Shown here in pieces: positions 17,042 to 25,367 of a stretch of DNA of 64,000 bases. The notes beneath the pieces were generated by a model. It searched no databases. It saw nothing but the letters and a program-made list of their open reading frames with translations, and was not told where the DNA came from. The stretch spans positions 310,001-374,000 of the forward strand of contig NZ_JAPYPG010000001.1 of NCBI RefSeq assembly GCF_029937755.1. Reading direction: 5' to 3'. The position numbers and the translations under genes are program-made. How positions within the stretch are numbered: position 1 is the first letter of the stretch; every line of letters starts with the position of its first letter. Origin of the DNA: Henriciella sp. (GTDB lineage: Bacteria; Pseudomonadota; Alphaproteobacteria; Caulobacterales; Hyphomonadaceae).

Positions 17042-17915
17042 GCCAAGGGGCGCGGGTGCCGATGTCGGCGCCGATCGCGCGGTAGTAAAGCCCCTGGACC
17101 CGGCGGGTCACCCGGCCAGGCCCTCCCTCCCCGACCGGCTTGCCGTCCAGCGTGATGATGGGCAGCACGAGCGAGGTCGCAGCCGTTGTGAAGATTTCGG
17201 CGGCCTCGCGCACTTCCTCGACGGATGCCGCACGCTCCTCAACCTCAAGCCCGGTTTCTGACAGCCGGTCGAGCACGGCCTGACGCGTAATACCGGGCAG
17301 GATCTGGTGACCGAGATTGCGGGTGATGAGCTTGCCATCCGGCGTCACCACCCAGAGTGTCGCCGAGGCGGCTTCAGTGACATGGCCATCCTCGTGAAGG
17401 ATGGCAGACGTCGCCCCGCTGCGCTGAGCCTCACGATAGGCAAGCGCCTGGGAGAGCAGCTGCGTGGTCTTGTAGTCGCGCCGCTTCCAGCGCTGGTCCT
17501 CGACAAGGATGGCATGCACACCATCACGGGCCTTGTCGCCGATCAGCTGGCGCGCCTCGCAGAACATGAAGAGCCCCGGCTTGAGCGTCTCGGGCCCGGC
17601 AAAATCCCGGGCACCATAGGCTCCGCCGGTAAGCTGAAGATAGATGAACCCTTCGGTCAGCTCGTTGCGGCGAACGATCTCCCGGTGAAGCATCTCCAGC
17701 GTCTCATTGTCGGGTGCATTGAGAATGTCGATGCCGGTCAACGTGCGTTGCAGGCGCGCCACATGCCCTTCGAAATCGATAAGCTGTCCGCCAAAAACCG
17801 CCGTCACTTCATAAGCGGCATGCGCAAACAGGAAGCCCCTGTCGAACGGCGAGATGGCAGCGTCTTCCGCCCGGCACAGCCTCCCATTGATATAGACCCA
17901 GTCACTCGGCCCCAT
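17034..17915 (-). CDS. D-amino-acid / branched-chain class IV aminotransferase (Dat-like)
   Basis: 293-residue fold-type IV PLP enzyme. The N-terminus 'VYINGRLCRAEDAAISPFDRGFLFAHAAYEVTAV' (read in parts) is typical for D-alanine aminotransferases. The PLP lysine is K149 in 'RRDYKTTQLL', the conserved Glu is E181 in 'VTEAASATLWVV', and 'TRNLGHQILPGITRQAVL' is the phosphate-binding region. D-amino-acid transaminase is preferred over IlvE because of length and the 'FDRGFLFAHAAYE' block. Divergent from ccr, with the ccr operator cluster only 24 bases from its start codon, so it may be co-regulated with ccr. Confidence 0.85.
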   Translation of the reverse strand: MGPSDWVYINGRLCRAEDAAISPFDRGFLFAHAAYEVTAVFGGQLIDFEGHVARLQRTLTGIDILNAPDNETLEMLHREIVRRNELTEGFIYLQLTGGAYGARDFAGPETLKPGLFMFCEARQLIGDKARDGVHAILVEDQRWKRRDYKTTQLLSQALAYREAQRSGATSAILHEDGHVTEAASATLWVVTPDGKLITRNLGHQILPGITRQAVLDRLSETGLEVEERAASVEEVREAAEIFTTAATSLVLPIITLDGKPVGEGGPGRVTRRVQGLYYRAIGADIGTRAPWLI

Positions 17916-17939
17916 TAGCGCTATCCCCCTTCATCCATG

Positions 17940-17974
17940 TTGCGCCGCAACAAAAAGACTTGCCATTACGGCAA
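17940..17974. promoter_or_regulatory. Two-part TTGC...GCAA operator between Dat-like gene and ccr
   Basis: TTGCGCCGCAA (17940-17950) and TTGCCATTACGGCAA (17960-17974) are 24 bases upstream of the aminotransferase start and 88 bases upstream of ccr. The first dyad is identical to the one near ecm (16598-16608), including the trailing CA. Transcriptional regulators of acetyl-CoA and propionyl-CoA assimilation in alphaproteobacteria bind similar TGC-containing dyads, so a dedicated ethylmalonyl-CoA-pathway regulator is a reasonable inference. Confidence 0.7.
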
Positions 17975-18062
17975 TGTTTTGTTCAGTGTCCAGCCAAACA
18001 GGAGGAATGTGAAGCAGGAGGGGAAATCTTGCGCACATTGGAAAAATCGGAGGCCCGAGAGA

Positions 18063-19334
18063 ATGAGTACGGCGACAATCGCTCGTGAGAAGAAAGATAT
18101 TTACGAACTTGGCGAGATTCCACCAGAGTTCCACGTTCCAAAACTGATGCACGCCTGGGCCATCCGGCGCGAGCGCCATGGCCGCCCCTCGACTGCCATG
18201 CAGCTTGAACAGGTACCCGTGCCGGAGATCGATTCCGACGAAGTGCTCGTTCTCGTCATGGCAGCGGGCGTCAATTACAATGGCATCTGGGCTGGTCTCG
18301 GCGAGCCCGTCTCTCCCTTCGACATTCACAAGGCGGACTTCCACATCGCCGGCTCCGATGCATCCGGCATCGTCTGGGCCGTGGGCCGCAAGGTGACCCG
18401 CGTGAAGCCGGGCGATGAAGTTGTCATCCACTGTAACCAGGACGATGGCGACGACGAGGAGTGCAATGGCGGCGACCCGATGAACTCGCCGAGCCAGCGC
18501 ATCTGGGGCTATGAGACCCCGGACGGCTCGTTTGCACAGTTCTGCCGCGTTCAGGCCCGCCAGTGCATGCCGCGTCCGAAACACCTCACCTGGGAAGAGA
18601 GCGCCTGCTATACGCTGACACTTGCCACGGCCTACCGCATGCTGTTCGGCCACCGCCCGCACATCGTGAAGCCCGGCAATAATGTGCTCGTCTGGGGCGC
18701 ATCCGGCGGCCTTGGCTCGTTTGGTGTGCAGCTCTGCGCGGTGACCGGCGCACATGCGCTCGGCGTCGTGTCCGATCCCGACAAGTTCGACTTCGTCTAT
18801 TCCATGGGCGCCAAGGGTGTGCTCAACCGCAAGGACTTCAATTGCTGGGGCCAGCTGCCCAAGGTCAATGGCCCGGAATTCGGCGACTATATGCGCGAGA
18901 CCCGCAAGTTCGGCAAAGCGATCTGGGAGCATACCGGCAAGAAGGATGTTGATATCGTCTTCGAACATCCGGGCGAAAGCACCTTCCCGGTCTCGGTTTT
19001 CGTGGTGAAGCGCGGCGGCATGGTCGTCATCTGCGCCGGCACGACGGGCTTCAACCTGACCATGGATGCCCGTTTCCTCTGGATGCGCCAGAAGCGTGTG
19101 CAGGGCTCCCACTTCGCCAACCTGATGCAGGCATCGGCGGCCAACCAGCTGGTTATCGACCGTCGCATCGATCCGTGCATGTCCGAAGTCTTCCCATGGG
19201 AAGATATTCCGGCCGCACACGAGAAGATGCTCGACAACAAGCACCTGCCCGGCAACATGGCTGTGCTGGTCACCTCGCCGAAGCCGGGCCTGCGCACGGT
19301 CGAGGATGTGCTGGCGGTCTCCGGCCAGGCCTGA
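18063..19334 (+). CDS. ccr: Crotonyl-CoA carboxylase/reductase
   Basis: 423 residues from the ATG at 18063 (GAGAGA just upstream; the in-frame extension to 17937 would be translated through the operator and is rejected). Medium-chain dehydrogenase/reductase fold with the NADPH site 'WGASGGLGSFGVQL'. The N-terminal 'IYELGEIPPEFHVPKLMHAW' and 'GSDASGIVWAVG', 'HCNQDDGDDEECNGGDPM' blocks are diagnostic of Ccr. It carboxylates crotonyl-CoA reductively to ethylmalonyl-CoA, the defining step of the ethylmalonyl-CoA pathway, substituting for isocitrate lyase. Works directly before an epimerase and Ecm (14592-16580). Confidence 0.97.
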   Translation: MSTATIAREKKDIYELGEIPPEFHVPKLMHAWAIRRERHGRPSTAMQLEQVPVPEIDSDEVLVLVMAAGVNYNGIWAGLGEPVSPFDIHKADFHIAGSDASGIVWAVGRKVTRVKPGDEVVIHCNQDDGDDEECNGGDPMNSPSQRIWGYETPDGSFAQFCRVQARQCMPRPKHLTWEESACYTLTLATAYRMLFGHRPHIVKPGNNVLVWGASGGLGSFGVQLCAVTGAHALGVVSDPDKFDFVYSMGAKGVLNRKDFNCWGQLPKVNGPEFGDYMRETRKFGKAIWEHTGKKDVDIVFEHPGESTFPVSVFVVKRGGMVVICAGTTGFNLTMDARFLWMRQKRVQGSHFANLMQASAANQLVIDRRIDPCMSEVFPWEDIPAAHEKMLDNKHLPGNMAVLVTSPKPGLRTVEDVLAVSGQA

Positions 19335-19427
19335 GGGCCACATGCAATAATTTTAACTGGCGCATGCGCGTCCAGACGATATTCTTTCCCTGCCGGACCA
19401 ATGCCGGCGGGGAATATCGGGAAAACG

Positions 19428-19829
19428 ATGCGTATCTGGCTTGCGGCTCTCGCCCTGTTTGCCCTTCCCGCGTCTGCCCAGCAGGCGGGATCGATCAGAT
19501 ATGTTTGCGATATGGACGGCGTACAGGGTGACCTTACCGCACACTACGAAGTCGTGAGCCCTGTCGCGCCCGAGCTTGATGCTGCAGCTGCCGTCGTGTC
19601 GCAGGTCGTCGGCGCCGGCATCTCAAGCGTCTTCTATAGTGGAGAGCTGACATCGCCGCTCGCCCGTTATGTTTTCACCGGTCAGAACGAAGTCGCAGAG
19701 TTTACCGATCTCTCCACCAAGGAACGCTTCCTTGTTGAAATGCACAATGAGGGCGAGACGTTACGGCTGACCGCAAACCCGAATGCCCCGGACGCAGAGT
19801 TCTTTCTCTGCCATCCTCCTCAAAGCTGA
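19428..19829 (+). CDS. Exported protein of unknown function
   Basis: 133 residues with a clear Sec signal peptide (MRIWLAALALFALPASA, cleavage before QQ). The mature part has two cysteines ('RYVCDMDG' near the start and 'FFLCHPP' at the end) that could pair. I recognise no family. GGGAAAACG precedes the ATG, giving a weak ribosome-binding site. Between ccr and the M20 peptidase gene on the same strand, 93 and 44 bases away. Composition matches neighbours, so it looks like a real gene. Confidence 0.65.
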   Translation: MRIWLAALALFALPASAQQAGSIRYVCDMDGVQGDLTAHYEVVSPVAPELDAAAAVVSQVVGAGISSVFYSGELTSPLARYVFTGQNEVAEFTDLSTKERFLVEMHNEGETLRLTANPNAPDAEFFLCHPPQS

Positions 19830-19873
19830 CGCTGGCGTCACCTCTTGCTCTCTGGTCCTGACCGGCCCACAGT

Positions 19874-21406
19874 GTGCGCAATAAAAAGCCGCATGAGGGA
19901 GGGCCGGTTTTGAAATCCGTACTGCTTGGCGTTGGTGGCCTTATTATCATCCTGTTCGTCGTTCTTCTGGCGAAGACGTTCAGCTTTGGCGGCACGCCCG
20001 CCGGCATCCAGCAGGTCGAGCTGCCTGAGCCGCCATCGGTTTCTGCCGACATCGCTGCCCAGCATCTTTCGGAAGCCATCCAGTTTCGCACGATCACGGT
20101 CGCGCCTGGTGACCCGCGCCCCGGCCAGGAAGGCCCGTGGCTGGAGCTGCAGGCCTGGCTGGAAGAGACCTATCCCGCTTTCCACGCTGCCGCCGGCAAG
20201 GAAACCGTGCCGGGCGGCCTGACCCTCCTCTACACCTGGGAAGGTTCTGATCCGTCGCTCAAGCCGCTCCTGCTTATGGCGCATCAGGATGTGGTGCCGG
20301 TGAATATCGGGACCGAGGAAGACTGGGACGCCGCACCCTTTTCTGGCGCGATCCAGGGCGGGTACGTCTATGGCCGCGGCGCCATCGACGACAAGGGGGC
20401 ACTCGTGGGTATCATGGAAGCGCTCGATGCGCTGGCCGCTGACGGCTTCGAGCCGCGCCGGACCATCCTTGTCCAGCTGGGTCATGACGAAGAGGTCTCG
20501 GGCTCGGGCGCAGAAGCCGGCATTGCCCTTCTCAAGGAACGCGGCGTCGAGCCTGTCATGGCGCTCGACGAAGGCTTCATGGTGCTGGAGACCAATCCGC
20601 TCACCGGCGGCACGCTCGGCTTCATCGGTATTGCCGAGAAAGGCTATCTGACCCTGCGCGTCACCGCGAAGGCAGAGGGTGGCCATTCCTCCACACCCCC
20701 ACGCAACAGCGCCACGGTGCGGCTCTCGCGGGCGCTGATAGCCCTCGACGAAAACCAGATGGATGCCGACCTGTCGAAACCGCCGGTCTCAGACATGATG
20801 CAGGTCGTCTCGATGGAGATGGGCTTTGCCGCCCGTCTCGCCATGGCGAACCAGTGGCTGCTTGGTGATGTGATCGAAGGCCAGTTCGCTGCCTCACCGG
20901 CCGGCAATGCGATGATCCGGACGACAACGGCACCAACCATGCTTGCGGGGTCTGCGAAGGAGAATGTGCTCGCCCAGCGCGCAACGGCCATCGTCAATTT
21001 CCGCATCCATCCGAACAACACGCCTGAAGAGGTCATCGGCCATGTCCGCGATGTGACGAGCGACATCGAGGGCATCGAGGTCAGCCAGACCGAGGACGGC
21101 ATCGGCAGCCCGGCCTCACCTGTCAGCGCAATCGACAACCGCGCCTATGGCGTGCTCAACGCGGTCGCCACCGATGTCGGGGATGGCGCGCCGGTCACGC
21201 CCTCGCTGGTTCTGGGCGCCACGGATTCGCGTTATGCGGCAGCCATTACGAAAGATGTCTACCGCTTCATGCCCGCCATTATGAGCGAGGAAGACCTGAC
21301 CGGTTTCCACGGCACAAATGAGCGGATCACGGTCGAGAATATGGGCCGTCTGGCCCGCGGCTATGGGCAGATCGTGATGGCGATGGATGAGCCGGAGGCG
21401 GAGTAG
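19874..21406 (+). CDS. Membrane-anchored M20 family metallopeptidase
   Basis: 510 residues from GTG at 19874, or 498 from TTG at 19910, which has GAGGGAGGG just upstream and may be the true start. A single membrane anchor (about 15-34) precedes the M20 di-zinc hydrolase. Metal and catalytic positions visible: H137 in 'LLLMAHQDVVPV', D172 in 'YGRGAIDDKGA', E206-E207 in 'LGHDEEVSGSG', and a late His in 'TGFHGTNERI'. The lid domain contains 'GGHSSTPPRNSA'. The anchored form and 'GGHSS' pattern resemble CPS1/PM20D1-type carboxypeptidases acting on N-acyl amino acids or dipeptides, probably on the periplasmic side. Substrate unknown. Confidence 0.88.
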   Translation: MRNKKPHEGGPVLKSVLLGVGGLIIILFVVLLAKTFSFGGTPAGIQQVELPEPPSVSADIAAQHLSEAIQFRTITVAPGDPRPGQEGPWLELQAWLEETYPAFHAAAGKETVPGGLTLLYTWEGSDPSLKPLLLMAHQDVVPVNIGTEEDWDAAPFSGAIQGGYVYGRGAIDDKGALVGIMEALDALAADGFEPRRTILVQLGHDEEVSGSGAEAGIALLKERGVEPVMALDEGFMVLETNPLTGGTLGFIGIAEKGYLTLRVTAKAEGGHSSTPPRNSATVRLSRALIALDENQMDADLSKPPVSDMMQVVSMEMGFAARLAMANQWLLGDVIEGQFAASPAGNAMIRTTTAPTMLAGSAKENVLAQRATAIVNFRIHPNNTPEEVIGHVRDVTSDIEGIEVSQTEDGIGSPASPVSAIDNRAYGVLNAVATDVGDGAPVTPSLVLGATDSRYAAAITKDVYRFMPAIMSEEDLTGFHGTNERITVENMGRLARGYGQIVMAMDEPEAE

Positions 21407-21409
21407 ACG

Positions 21410-22288
21410 CTAGGCCTGGCTCTCCGGCGCGGCGGCCTCACGCGCTTCATACTCATCGACCTCGGCTTCCAGTTCCTGGTTGCGCTCCTCCAGCTTGGCG
21501 TTTTCACGCTCGCGAAGCTCGTCGGAGAAGGCACTGGCGAACACACCGGCCGGCAGCGCGACCACGCCGATCCCGGCAATCGCGATGACCGATGCAAAGA
21601 AACGCCCGAGCGGGGTGACCGGATAGACGTCGCCATAGCCGACCGTGGTCAGCGTCGCGATGGCCCACCAGATCGCGCGCGGGATCGAAGCGAAGCTTTC
21701 CTGATGCTGGCCGCCAACGCCCTCGATGAAATAGAGTGCGACGGCCGAGACGTAGACAAGCGCCAGCGCCATGGCGAGCGTCGTGAAAAGCTGTTGGCCT
21801 GACCGGCGCACCGTAGCCCCGAGAACGTCAAAGGCGGGAATAAAACGCGAGATCTTGGCCAGACGCGCAAGCCTCAGCACGCGCAGCACCATGACCACCT
21901 GCTGGCTGGAATCCGGCGCGAACAGGATCCAGAGCAGTTCCGGCAGGAAAGCGACGAGATCCGCCATCGCATAGCCGGTAAAGATGTAGCGGAGGCGGCC
22001 GCGAAAGCCCTTGTATTGCGGGTCCTCGCCGGCAGCCCAAAGGCGCAGGAGATATTCCAAACCGAAGATGATGATGATGGCGATGTTGAAGACCTTGATC
22101 GCCTCCATCCACGTGTCACTCATCGTCGGCTCGGTTTCCAGCGCAAGCGCCAGGAAGCTCAGCAGCACGAGGATGACAATGAACAGGTTGAACGGCGAGA
22201 GGCCGGGCTTGTCGCGGGCCTGCGGCTCCATCTGGCGATAGAGCCGGTGGCGCAAACCCATCTGCGTCATGATCTGCTGAACAGCCAT
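21410..22288 (-). CDS. Voltage-gated potassium channel (Kv-type, six TM)
   Basis: 292 residues: S1-S4 voltage-sensor helices (about 32-150) with basic S4 'RVLRLARLAK' (136-145), S5 (about 168-188), pore loop with the K+ selectivity filter TVGYGD at 215-220, S6 (about 232-255), then a charged coiled-coil tail (about 257-285, rich in Glu). This is the classical KvAP-like bacterial channel without RCK domain; the coiled coil probably supports tetramerisation. Convergent with the M20 gene (3 bases) and upstream of nothing obviously related; pheT ends 42 bases beyond its start on the same strand. Confidence 0.93.
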   Translation of the reverse strand: MAVQQIMTQMGLRHRLYRQMEPQARDKPGLSPFNLFIVILVLLSFLALALETEPTMSDTWMEAIKVFNIAIIIIFGLEYLLRLWAAGEDPQYKGFRGRLRYIFTGYAMADLVAFLPELLWILFAPDSSQQVVMVLRVLRLARLAKISRFIPAFDVLGATVRRSGQQLFTTLAMALALVYVSAVALYFIEGVGGQHQESFASIPRAIWWAIATLTTVGYGDVYPVTPLGRFFASVIAIAGIGVVALPAGVFASAFSDELRERENAKLEERNQELEAEVDEYEAREAAAPESQA

Positions 22289-22330
22289 TCGTCCCCTCCT
22301 TGCAGAGGCATCAGGCTTATCCGCTGATCG

Positions 22331-24727
22331 TCAGCCCCGCAACACGCCGTCCGTGCCCTTGGCGACAGAAGCGACGATCTTCTCGCCGATGGCCTCGATG
22401 TCCTTGTCCTTCAGGGTCTCCCCCTCCGGCTGGATGGTGACCTCGATCGCAACGGACTTCTTGCCGGGCTCGATGCCAGTGCCCTGATAGACGTCGAACA
22501 CCTGCACGCCGGTAATCAGCTTCTTCTCAGCCGACGCCGCGTGGCGCACGATATCCGCCGCAGCGACGCCTTCATCGACGACAAAGGCGAAGTCGCGCCG
22601 GATCGGCGTCAGGTCAGAGCGTTTCAGCACCGGACGCGTCTTCGTCGCCCGCGCCTTCATCATCGGCAGGGCATTGAGGTTGAGTTCGAAGCCGTAGACC
22701 GGTCCGTCAACGTCGAGAGCCTTCAGCACACGCGGATGCAGGGCGCCGAAATGCGCGACCGTGACCTTGGGGCCAAGCTTCAGGCAGGCGGCCTGACCCG
22801 GATGCCAGTGCGGCTGGCGCGGGGCGTCCACCTGAAAGCGTTCCGGCGGCTGGTCGAGTTCGGCGAGCAGCGCGAACAGGTCACGCTTGGCGGCAGTCGC
22901 GTCGTAGGGGGCGACATTCCCGCTCCAGTGGCGCTCGGCAACAGGCCGCACGAGCGCGGCGACCACATTGCGCTGATCCTTGGGACCATCGCCGATATAG
23001 ACCGGCCCGGCCTCGAACAGGCGCATCTCGCGCTCGCCACGGTCGAAGCCCTTCTGGGCCGCAACGGCCAGGTTCGGCAGGATGCTGGGGCGCATCTGGT
23101 TGAGTTCGCTGGCGACCGGATTGGCGATGGTCAGCGCCTCGCTGCCGCCCCCGAACATCTCGGCATGCGCCTTCGGCATGAAGGACCACGTCACCGTCTC
23201 AAGGAAGCCACGCGACGCCATCACCCGGCGAGCCGTACGCAGGCGCGCCTGAGCCGGCGTCACCATGACCTTGCGGCCCTCTGGCGGCATCGGCAGGGAC
23301 GTCGTCGGCAGCTTGTCATAGCCGACCAGACGGGCGATTTCCTCGACAATGTCGGCAGACTGCTCGATGTCGAACCGCCAGCTCGGGACCGTCAGGTACC
23401 AGGCCTCGCCCGCATCCTCGATCACGAAGCCAAGTTCCTTCAGCATCTTCTTCAGGTCGGCCGGCTTCACCTCGAGCCCGGTCAGGCGGGCCACGTCACG
23501 GCGGTCGAACGAGATGCGCATGTCGCGCTTGGGCGGGCTGCCGGCAATATTCGCCGCAGACACTTCGCCGCCGCCATATTCACGGATGATGGCGAGCGCG
23601 AAATTCAGACCCTCGACGCAGCTCTCGGGATCGACACCGCGCTCATAGCGGTAGCGCGCATCCGATATGATCCCGGTTGTCCGGCCTGTGCGCGCGGTGC
23701 GCAGCGGATCGAACCAGGCGCTCTCGATGAAGACGTCGGTGGTCTCGTCGGAGACGGCGGTGGATTGGCCGCCCATCACGCCCCCAAGGCCGATGACGCC
23801 GCTATCGTCGGCAATGACGCACATATCTTCGCCGACCGCATAGGTCTTGCCGTCAATGGCTTCGAAGCTCTCACCCTCATGGCCCAGCCGGGCATGGACA
23901 GTGCCCGTCAGCTTTGCCGCATCATAGGCGTGCAGCGGGCGCGCCCGGTCCTGCGAGATATAGTTTGTCAGGTCGACAAGGAGGTTTCTCGGCGTGATGC
24001 CGACCGCCTTGAGGCGTTCTTTCAGCCAGTCTGGCGACGGACCGTTCTTCACCCCGCGCACCACAGCGCCCGCAAAGATCGGGCACGCGTCGGGTGCATC
24101 AAGCCGGATTTCGACGGGGCACTGATAGCTGCCCTCGACCTTCTTGATCGGATTGTCGAGAAAGCGCCCTGCCCCGGCGGCGGCGAGATCGCGGGCAATG
24201 CCCTGCACGCCGAGCCAGTCGGGACGGTTGGGGGTGACTTCGAAATCGATGACAGGATCGGTCAGGCCGAGCGCTTCGGCGGCCGGCGTGCCGAGAGGCC
24301 ACTTGCCATCCAGATCCGCGATACCGTCATGGTCGTCGCCGGCTTCCAGTTCCTTGGTCGAGCACAGCATGCCGGAGCTTTCGACGCCGCGAATCTTGCG
24401 CGGCTTCTTGTCGAGCGCGAAATCGAGCCCCGGAATCCATGTGCCCAGCGGCGCGTAGATGGCCGTCATTCCAGCCCGCGCATTCGGGGCACCGCAGACG
24501 ATCTGCTTTTCACCGTCCACAGTATCAACCGTGCAGACGCGCAGACGGTCGGCGTCGGGGTGCGGCTCGGCCGATTTTACCTTGGCGACAGTGAAGGACG
24601 CCAGCTTCGCGCCCGGATCCTCGACCTCTTCAACTTCGAGGCCGGCCTTCAGCATCGTCGCCAGGATGTCGTCCAGCGACGCTTTGGTCGCGAGATAGTC
24701 CTGCAGCCATGAGAGGGTGAACTTCAT
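22331..24727 (-). CDS. pheT: Phenylalanyl-tRNA synthetase beta subunit
   Basis: 798 residues, standard bacterial length. Begins 'MKFTLSWLQDYLATKASLDDI', followed by the tRNA-binding (EMAP-like) domain ('VAKVKSAEPHPDADRLRVC'), B3/B4 editing region, B5 domain, the catalytic-like core ('RYERGVDPE' block) and the C-terminal ferredoxin-fold anticodon-binding domain ('RRDFAFVVDEGVAAADIV', 'VFDVYQGTGIEPGKKSVAI'). Forms the alpha2-beta2 enzyme with PheS. Unusually an unrelated 206-residue membrane protein gene is inserted between pheS and pheT. Confidence 0.97.
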   Translation of the reverse strand: MKFTLSWLQDYLATKASLDDILATMLKAGLEVEEVEDPGAKLASFTVAKVKSAEPHPDADRLRVCTVDTVDGEKQIVCGAPNARAGMTAIYAPLGTWIPGLDFALDKKPRKIRGVESSGMLCSTKELEAGDDHDGIADLDGKWPLGTPAAEALGLTDPVIDFEVTPNRPDWLGVQGIARDLAAAGAGRFLDNPIKKVEGSYQCPVEIRLDAPDACPIFAGAVVRGVKNGPSPDWLKERLKAVGITPRNLLVDLTNYISQDRARPLHAYDAAKLTGTVHARLGHEGESFEAIDGKTYAVGEDMCVIADDSGVIGLGGVMGGQSTAVSDETTDVFIESAWFDPLRTARTGRTTGIISDARYRYERGVDPESCVEGLNFALAIIREYGGGEVSAANIAGSPPKRDMRISFDRRDVARLTGLEVKPADLKKMLKELGFVIEDAGEAWYLTVPSWRFDIEQSADIVEEIARLVGYDKLPTTSLPMPPEGRKVMVTPAQARLRTARRVMASRGFLETVTWSFMPKAHAEMFGGGSEALTIANPVASELNQMRPSILPNLAVAAQKGFDRGEREMRLFEAGPVYIGDGPKDQRNVVAALVRPVAERHWSGNVAPYDATAAKRDLFALLAELDQPPERFQVDAPRQPHWHPGQAACLKLGPKVTVAHFGALHPRVLKALDVDGPVYGFELNLNALPMMKARATKTRPVLKRSDLTPIRRDFAFVVDEGVAAADIVRHAASAEKKLITGVQVFDVYQGTGIEPGKKSVAIEVTIQPEGETLKDKDIEAIGEKIVASVAKGTDGVLRG

Positions 24728-24730
24728 CGT

Positions 24731-25351
24731 CTATTCCACTTCCGGAGTCGGTTCGGTTTGTAGCGGGCGAAACTGGTTCGCCACTGCTTCAAAAATGTCT
24801 GTTTCGCTGCGTTCGCAGCGTTTGACGGGCTCGGCGCGCGACATGCTGGTGCCCATGCCAAGACCACGGGCGATCCAGCATCTGTTGAAGACGGAGCAGT
24901 AGCAGATCTCGACATCCAGTTCGCTCCAGGCGGCGGCAGCCGCATTGCGCTCGGCAACAGAGACGGCCTCGCGTGGCCAGTCGACCCTGAGCGGTTCGAC
25001 CTCACTGCCCGGCGCGACGGCGCGGCCGATCAGGCTTGACCAGGATTGCTGATAGCCGGGGGGGAAGTGGTCGATATAAGGCGCGAGGCTGTCGACAGGC
25101 TCGCCATCCTTCAACATATCGACCCGCTCGATCAGGGCCGGGCCGACACCGCTGTTAGAAAGACGCAGCCCCATGGACGCGATCGTGTCGTTCGACGAGA
25201 CAAAGCCCTCGATCTGTACGACCGGGTAGACAGCGCCATGCTGCTGGGCGCGCATGACGCGGCCCTGGTCCCAGGCAATGAAGACCGCAACCGCGCTGGT
25301 GATCACCGCGCAGATCGCGAGCAGCATCTCAACCTTGTTGCCGTTTCCCAT
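24731..25351 (-). CDS. Unknown single-TM protein encoded between pheS and pheT
   Basis: 206 residues. One membrane helix near the N-terminus (about 9-27, 'LLAICAVITSAVAVFIAW') leaves a periplasmic or cytoplasmic soluble part with 'VVQIEGFVSSNDTIASMGLRL' and 'SNSGVGPALIERV', reminiscent of a small beta-sandwich, and Cys pairs in 'ICYCSVFNRCW'. I do not recognise the family. It is 16 bases downstream of pheS and three bases upstream of pheT, so it must be co-transcribed and probably translationally coupled. No evidence that it touches the synthetase; dosage co-expression is all that can be said. Confidence 0.8.
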   Translation of the reverse strand: MGNGNKVEMLLAICAVITSAVAVFIAWDQGRVMRAQQHGAVYPVVQIEGFVSSNDTIASMGLRLSNSGVGPALIERVDMLKDGEPVDSLAPYIDHFPPGYQQSWSSLIGRAVAPGSEVEPLRVDWPREAVSVAERNAAAAAWSELDVEICYCSVFNRCWIARGLGMGTSMSRAEPVKRCERSETDIFEAVANQFRPLQTEPTPEVE

Positions 25352-25367
25352 GGCCCTGCTGCGCTCC

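Noticed and set aside
17937-18062. Upstream in-frame ATG for ccr
   Set aside because: Would be translated through the palindromes of the operator; conserved Ccr N-terminus begins at 18063.
22541-24712. About 720-codon plus-strand frame opposite pheT
   Set aside because: Antisense to a certain gene, composition is Arg/Gly/His-rich like other shadow frames, no ribosome-binding site or domain.
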